Assembly: GCA_020638995.1 (NCBI GenBank)
Contig: JACKHM010000001.1
Location: 2,728,001 to 2,792,000 of the forward strand
Direction of reading: 5' to 3'
Length of the DNA stretch: 64,000 bases
Origin: Planctomycetaceae bacterium
GTDB lineage: Bacteria > Planctomycetota > Planctomycetia > Pirellulales > Pirellulaceae
How positions within the stretch are numbered: the first letter of the stretch is position 1; every line of letters starts with the position of its first letter. Below, one piece after another: positions 63,746-64,000 of the stretch. The translations under genes were made by a program, and so were the position numbers. The notes below the pieces were generated by a model, which searched no databases, was not told where the DNA came from, and saw nothing but the letters and a program-made list of their open reading frames with translations.

Positions 63746-64000
63746 GATCGAGTGAACGCCGGTCGCAACAGTAACGCACCGGGAACCGCTAGAACTTACA
63801 CACACTCGCGCGAAGGACCCTACCCGGACAACAACGGTACCATCATCGCGAGAAAGGGCGTCGGTGTGTCGGCCCGACGCAGGTTGTGATAGCCGTTTGC
63901 TCGCAAAGGACACGACTCGTCCTGAGTCAGTTAGCGTCGGGTGGTATCTGCACCCGGACGGATAGTCATGAGGGAGATATGCGGTACTTTGCAAGCAGCC
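63746..64000. other. Right-edge sequence without a recognised gene
   Basis: No motif is visible in this last stretch; it is possibly decayed transposase sequence in another frame. Confidence 0.4.

Noticed and set aside
1..64000. CRISPR array
   Set aside because: No set of regularly spaced identical repeats of suitable length is visible. The periodicity at 49.4-49.8 kb is coding low-complexity sequence in a secreted protein.

Overview
The window looks like a chromosomal stretch of a planctomycete, probably Pirellulales-like (inference). It carries DUF1501 proteins beside a Gfo/Idh/MocA oxidoreductase, an arylsulfatase, several TPR-bearing Ser/Thr kinases, ECF sigma factors paired with kinases, a caspase-like protein and an SUMF1-kinase fusion. 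That mix is typical of the phylum.

Accessory half (1-31.2 kb). The right edge is a tRNA-Lys(CUU) gene (31170-31242, minus) followed by a broken tyrosine integrase. Everything to its left reads like an integrated, heavily reworked island; its other end is outside the window. From the left it holds: a STAND-type ATPase with TPR repeats running off the edge; an operon read leftwards of an RtcR-like CARF/sigma-54 activator, a DUF3696-type AAA ATPase, an unrecognised 322-residue partner and the broken start of an SNF2-type helicase, with a -24/-12 promoter candidate just after the activator gene; then mgsA, HEAT, VOC, DUF2726, alpha/beta hydrolase and two PD-(D/E)XK-like genes. Next come a Ycf46/Ycf35/DUF2997 gene set split across 14-22 kb, with debris of a second Ycf46 copy, and a leftward cluster HD phosphohydrolase, epimerase, cupin, SDR (frameshifted), ADP-ribosylglycohydrolase. 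A kinase-SUMF1 gene (23.9-27.5 kb) has lost its 5' end at an IS21-family element (27478-30067), whose other side abuts the integrase tail.

Core-like half (31.5-64 kb). A lipoprotein gene and a 30-bp perfect palindrome lead into a metallophosphoesterase and a sodium-pumping oxaloacetate decarboxylase operon (oadG-oadB-oadA, minus). A sulfatase follows, then a caspase-like/ECF sigma/kinase operon that has decayed (5' truncation, in-frame stop, frameshift), a DUF1501-DUF1501-Gfo/Idh/MocA group, an ECF sigma factor divergent from a secreted Gly/Pro/Cys-rich protein, three large kinases, and two outer-membrane beta-barrel-like proteins. The right end has a TPR-gene fragment carrying an IS4-family insertion with perfect inverted repeats and a perfect 10-bp target duplication, then a transposase remnant.

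The most interesting candidate is the 3.1-7.9 kb operon. A CARF-type sensor fused to a sigma-54 activator faces a well-matched sigma-54 promoter in front of an ATPase plus unknown partner, with helicase remains downstream. This fits an inducible stress or defence module that I do not recognise as a described system. Many genes carry single-base lesions, so sequencing error must be excluded before these are treated as biological decay.
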